Assembly: GCF_003390845.1 (NCBI RefSeq)
Contig: NZ_QMEK01000001.1
Span: 1,984,001 to 2,048,000 of the forward strand
DNA: 64,000 nt
Source of the DNA: Tropicimonas sp. IMCC34043
GTDB taxonomy: Bacteria; Pseudomonadota; Alphaproteobacteria; Rhodobacterales; Rhodobacteraceae
Direction of reading: 5' to 3'
How positions within the stretch are numbered: position 1 is the stretch's first letter; the number at the start of each line of letters is the position of its first letter. The notes below the pieces were generated by a model that was not told the DNA's origin, made no database searches, and saw only the letters and a program-made list of their open reading frames with translations. Of this stretch, positions 63,632-64,000 are shown piece by piece. The position numbers and the translations under genes were made by a program.

Positions 63632-64000
63632 GCACCACGCCGAACGGGTGGCAGGACATTCTGGAGCCGGGCGAGACCGTCCTGTGGCAGGGCCGTCCCG
63701 ACGGGCGGATCGCCTGGAGCCGCTTCGAGCCCAGGCGCGTGCTTTTCGGCACGCTGTTCACGGGGTTCGCAATCTTCTGGGTGACAACAGCGGCGATGGC
63801 AGGCGCGGGCGACGGGGCGATGGCCGTGATCCTGCCGCTGTTCGGTCTGCCCTTCGTCGTGATCGGCTTTCGCCTTGCCGGCGGCGACGAGCTTTGGCGC
63901 GCGGTCCTCAGGCGGCACAGCTGGTACACGCTGACCGACCGCCGTGCCTTCATCGCGACCAAGATGTTCGGCCGACGCGGGTTGCAAAGCTGGCCGGTAA
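63628..64000 (+). CDS. PH-domain-like membrane protein, 3' end cut by window
   Basis: At least 124 residues. The frame starts with an ATG overlapping the previous stop (ATGA) and is still open at the window end. After EPGETVLWQGRPDGRIAW there are two transmembrane helices (about 37-55 and 65-85) and WYTLTDRRAFIATKMFGR, a bPH-like pattern seen in small YdbT/DUF304-like proteins. Same family type as the gene before it. Role unknown. Confidence 0.72.
   Translation, partial: MSTTPNGWQDILEPGETVLWQGRPDGRIAWSRFEPRRVLFGTLFTGFAIFWVTTAAMAGAGDGAMAVILPLFGLPFVVIGFRLAGGDELWRAVLRRHSWYTLTDRRAFIATKMFGRRGLQSWPV

Overview
The window is a gene-dense (about 66% GC by eye) chromosomal segment of an alphaproteobacterium, most likely order Rhodobacterales (Paracoccaceae). 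The lineage call rests on the gene families and their neighbourhoods: a TrcR/DUF1013 regulator, COQ9 divergent from rpsU, the rpmI-rplT / pyk / N-formylglutamate amidohydrolase / DUF1244 block, the malyl-CoA lyase of the ethylmalonyl-CoA pathway, a TIGR02302 protein beside lysA, a tiny aa3 oxidase subunit IV, and phbA-phbB. No transposase, integrase, CRISPR array, tRNA or rRNA gene was recognised, and no gap between genes exceeds about 240 bases, so this reads as core chromosome with a few accessory insertions.

Layout. 1-6.7 kb: trcR (cut by the window edge), RNase T2, a VOC protein with its WYL regulator, aquaporin Z, COQ9, rpsU, mscL, a glutathione transferase and a secreted orphan. 6.7-11.3 kb: a phe-tRNA synthetase operon in which pheS and pheT are separated by an AT-richer membrane orphan and an ASCH protein. 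11.5-13.5 kb: a large exported gingipain-fold (C25-like) protein without the catalytic cysteine. 13.6-18.2 kb: rpmI-rplT, pyk, amidohydrolase, DUF1244 and a DUF5671 membrane protein. 18.2-21.8 kb: four codirectional genes (dgcN, dgcA, nudK, D-amino-acid transaminase) that look like a D-glutamate/D-alanine salvage unit. 22-24 kb: accA and mcl1 (acyl-CoA metabolism). 24.2-33.1 kb: zinc-ribbon protein, plsC, TIGR02302, lysA, DUF374, small lipoprotein, argH and a TlpA-like thioredoxin. 33.2-38.9 kb: a secreted phytochelatin-synthase-like protease, tag, an EAL phosphodiesterase, phbA-phbB for polyhydroxybutyrate precursors, an EamA exporter and a DUF465 protein. 39-45.6 kb: NPPY methyltransferase, DUF2007, polyprenyl diphosphate synthase, ispE, a TPR protein and ETF-ubiquinone oxidoreductase, so isoprenoid/ubiquinone genes lie close to an enzyme that reduces ubiquinone. 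45.8-54.6 kb: greA and its membrane neighbour, GNAT, a lipoprotein with a possible papain-like active site, aa3 oxidase subunit IV, an acyl-CoA dehydrogenase/MBL hydrolase pair, sua5, yqgE and a DsbD-domain protein. 54.6-62 kb: an RND efflux pump with its adaptor, then an overlapping set of udg, a dCache protein and moaB. 62.2-64 kb: pyrB and two overlapping small membrane proteins, the last cut by the window end.

The points I rate most worth following are the D-amino-acid cluster, the interrupted pheS-pheT operon, the cysteine-free family-4-like uracil-DNA glycosylase, the cysteine-free C25-like protein, and a 22-base interspersed element present three times. Many start codons were moved downstream of the longest possible start by ribosome-binding sites, signal peptides or family length; the alternatives are given in each entry.
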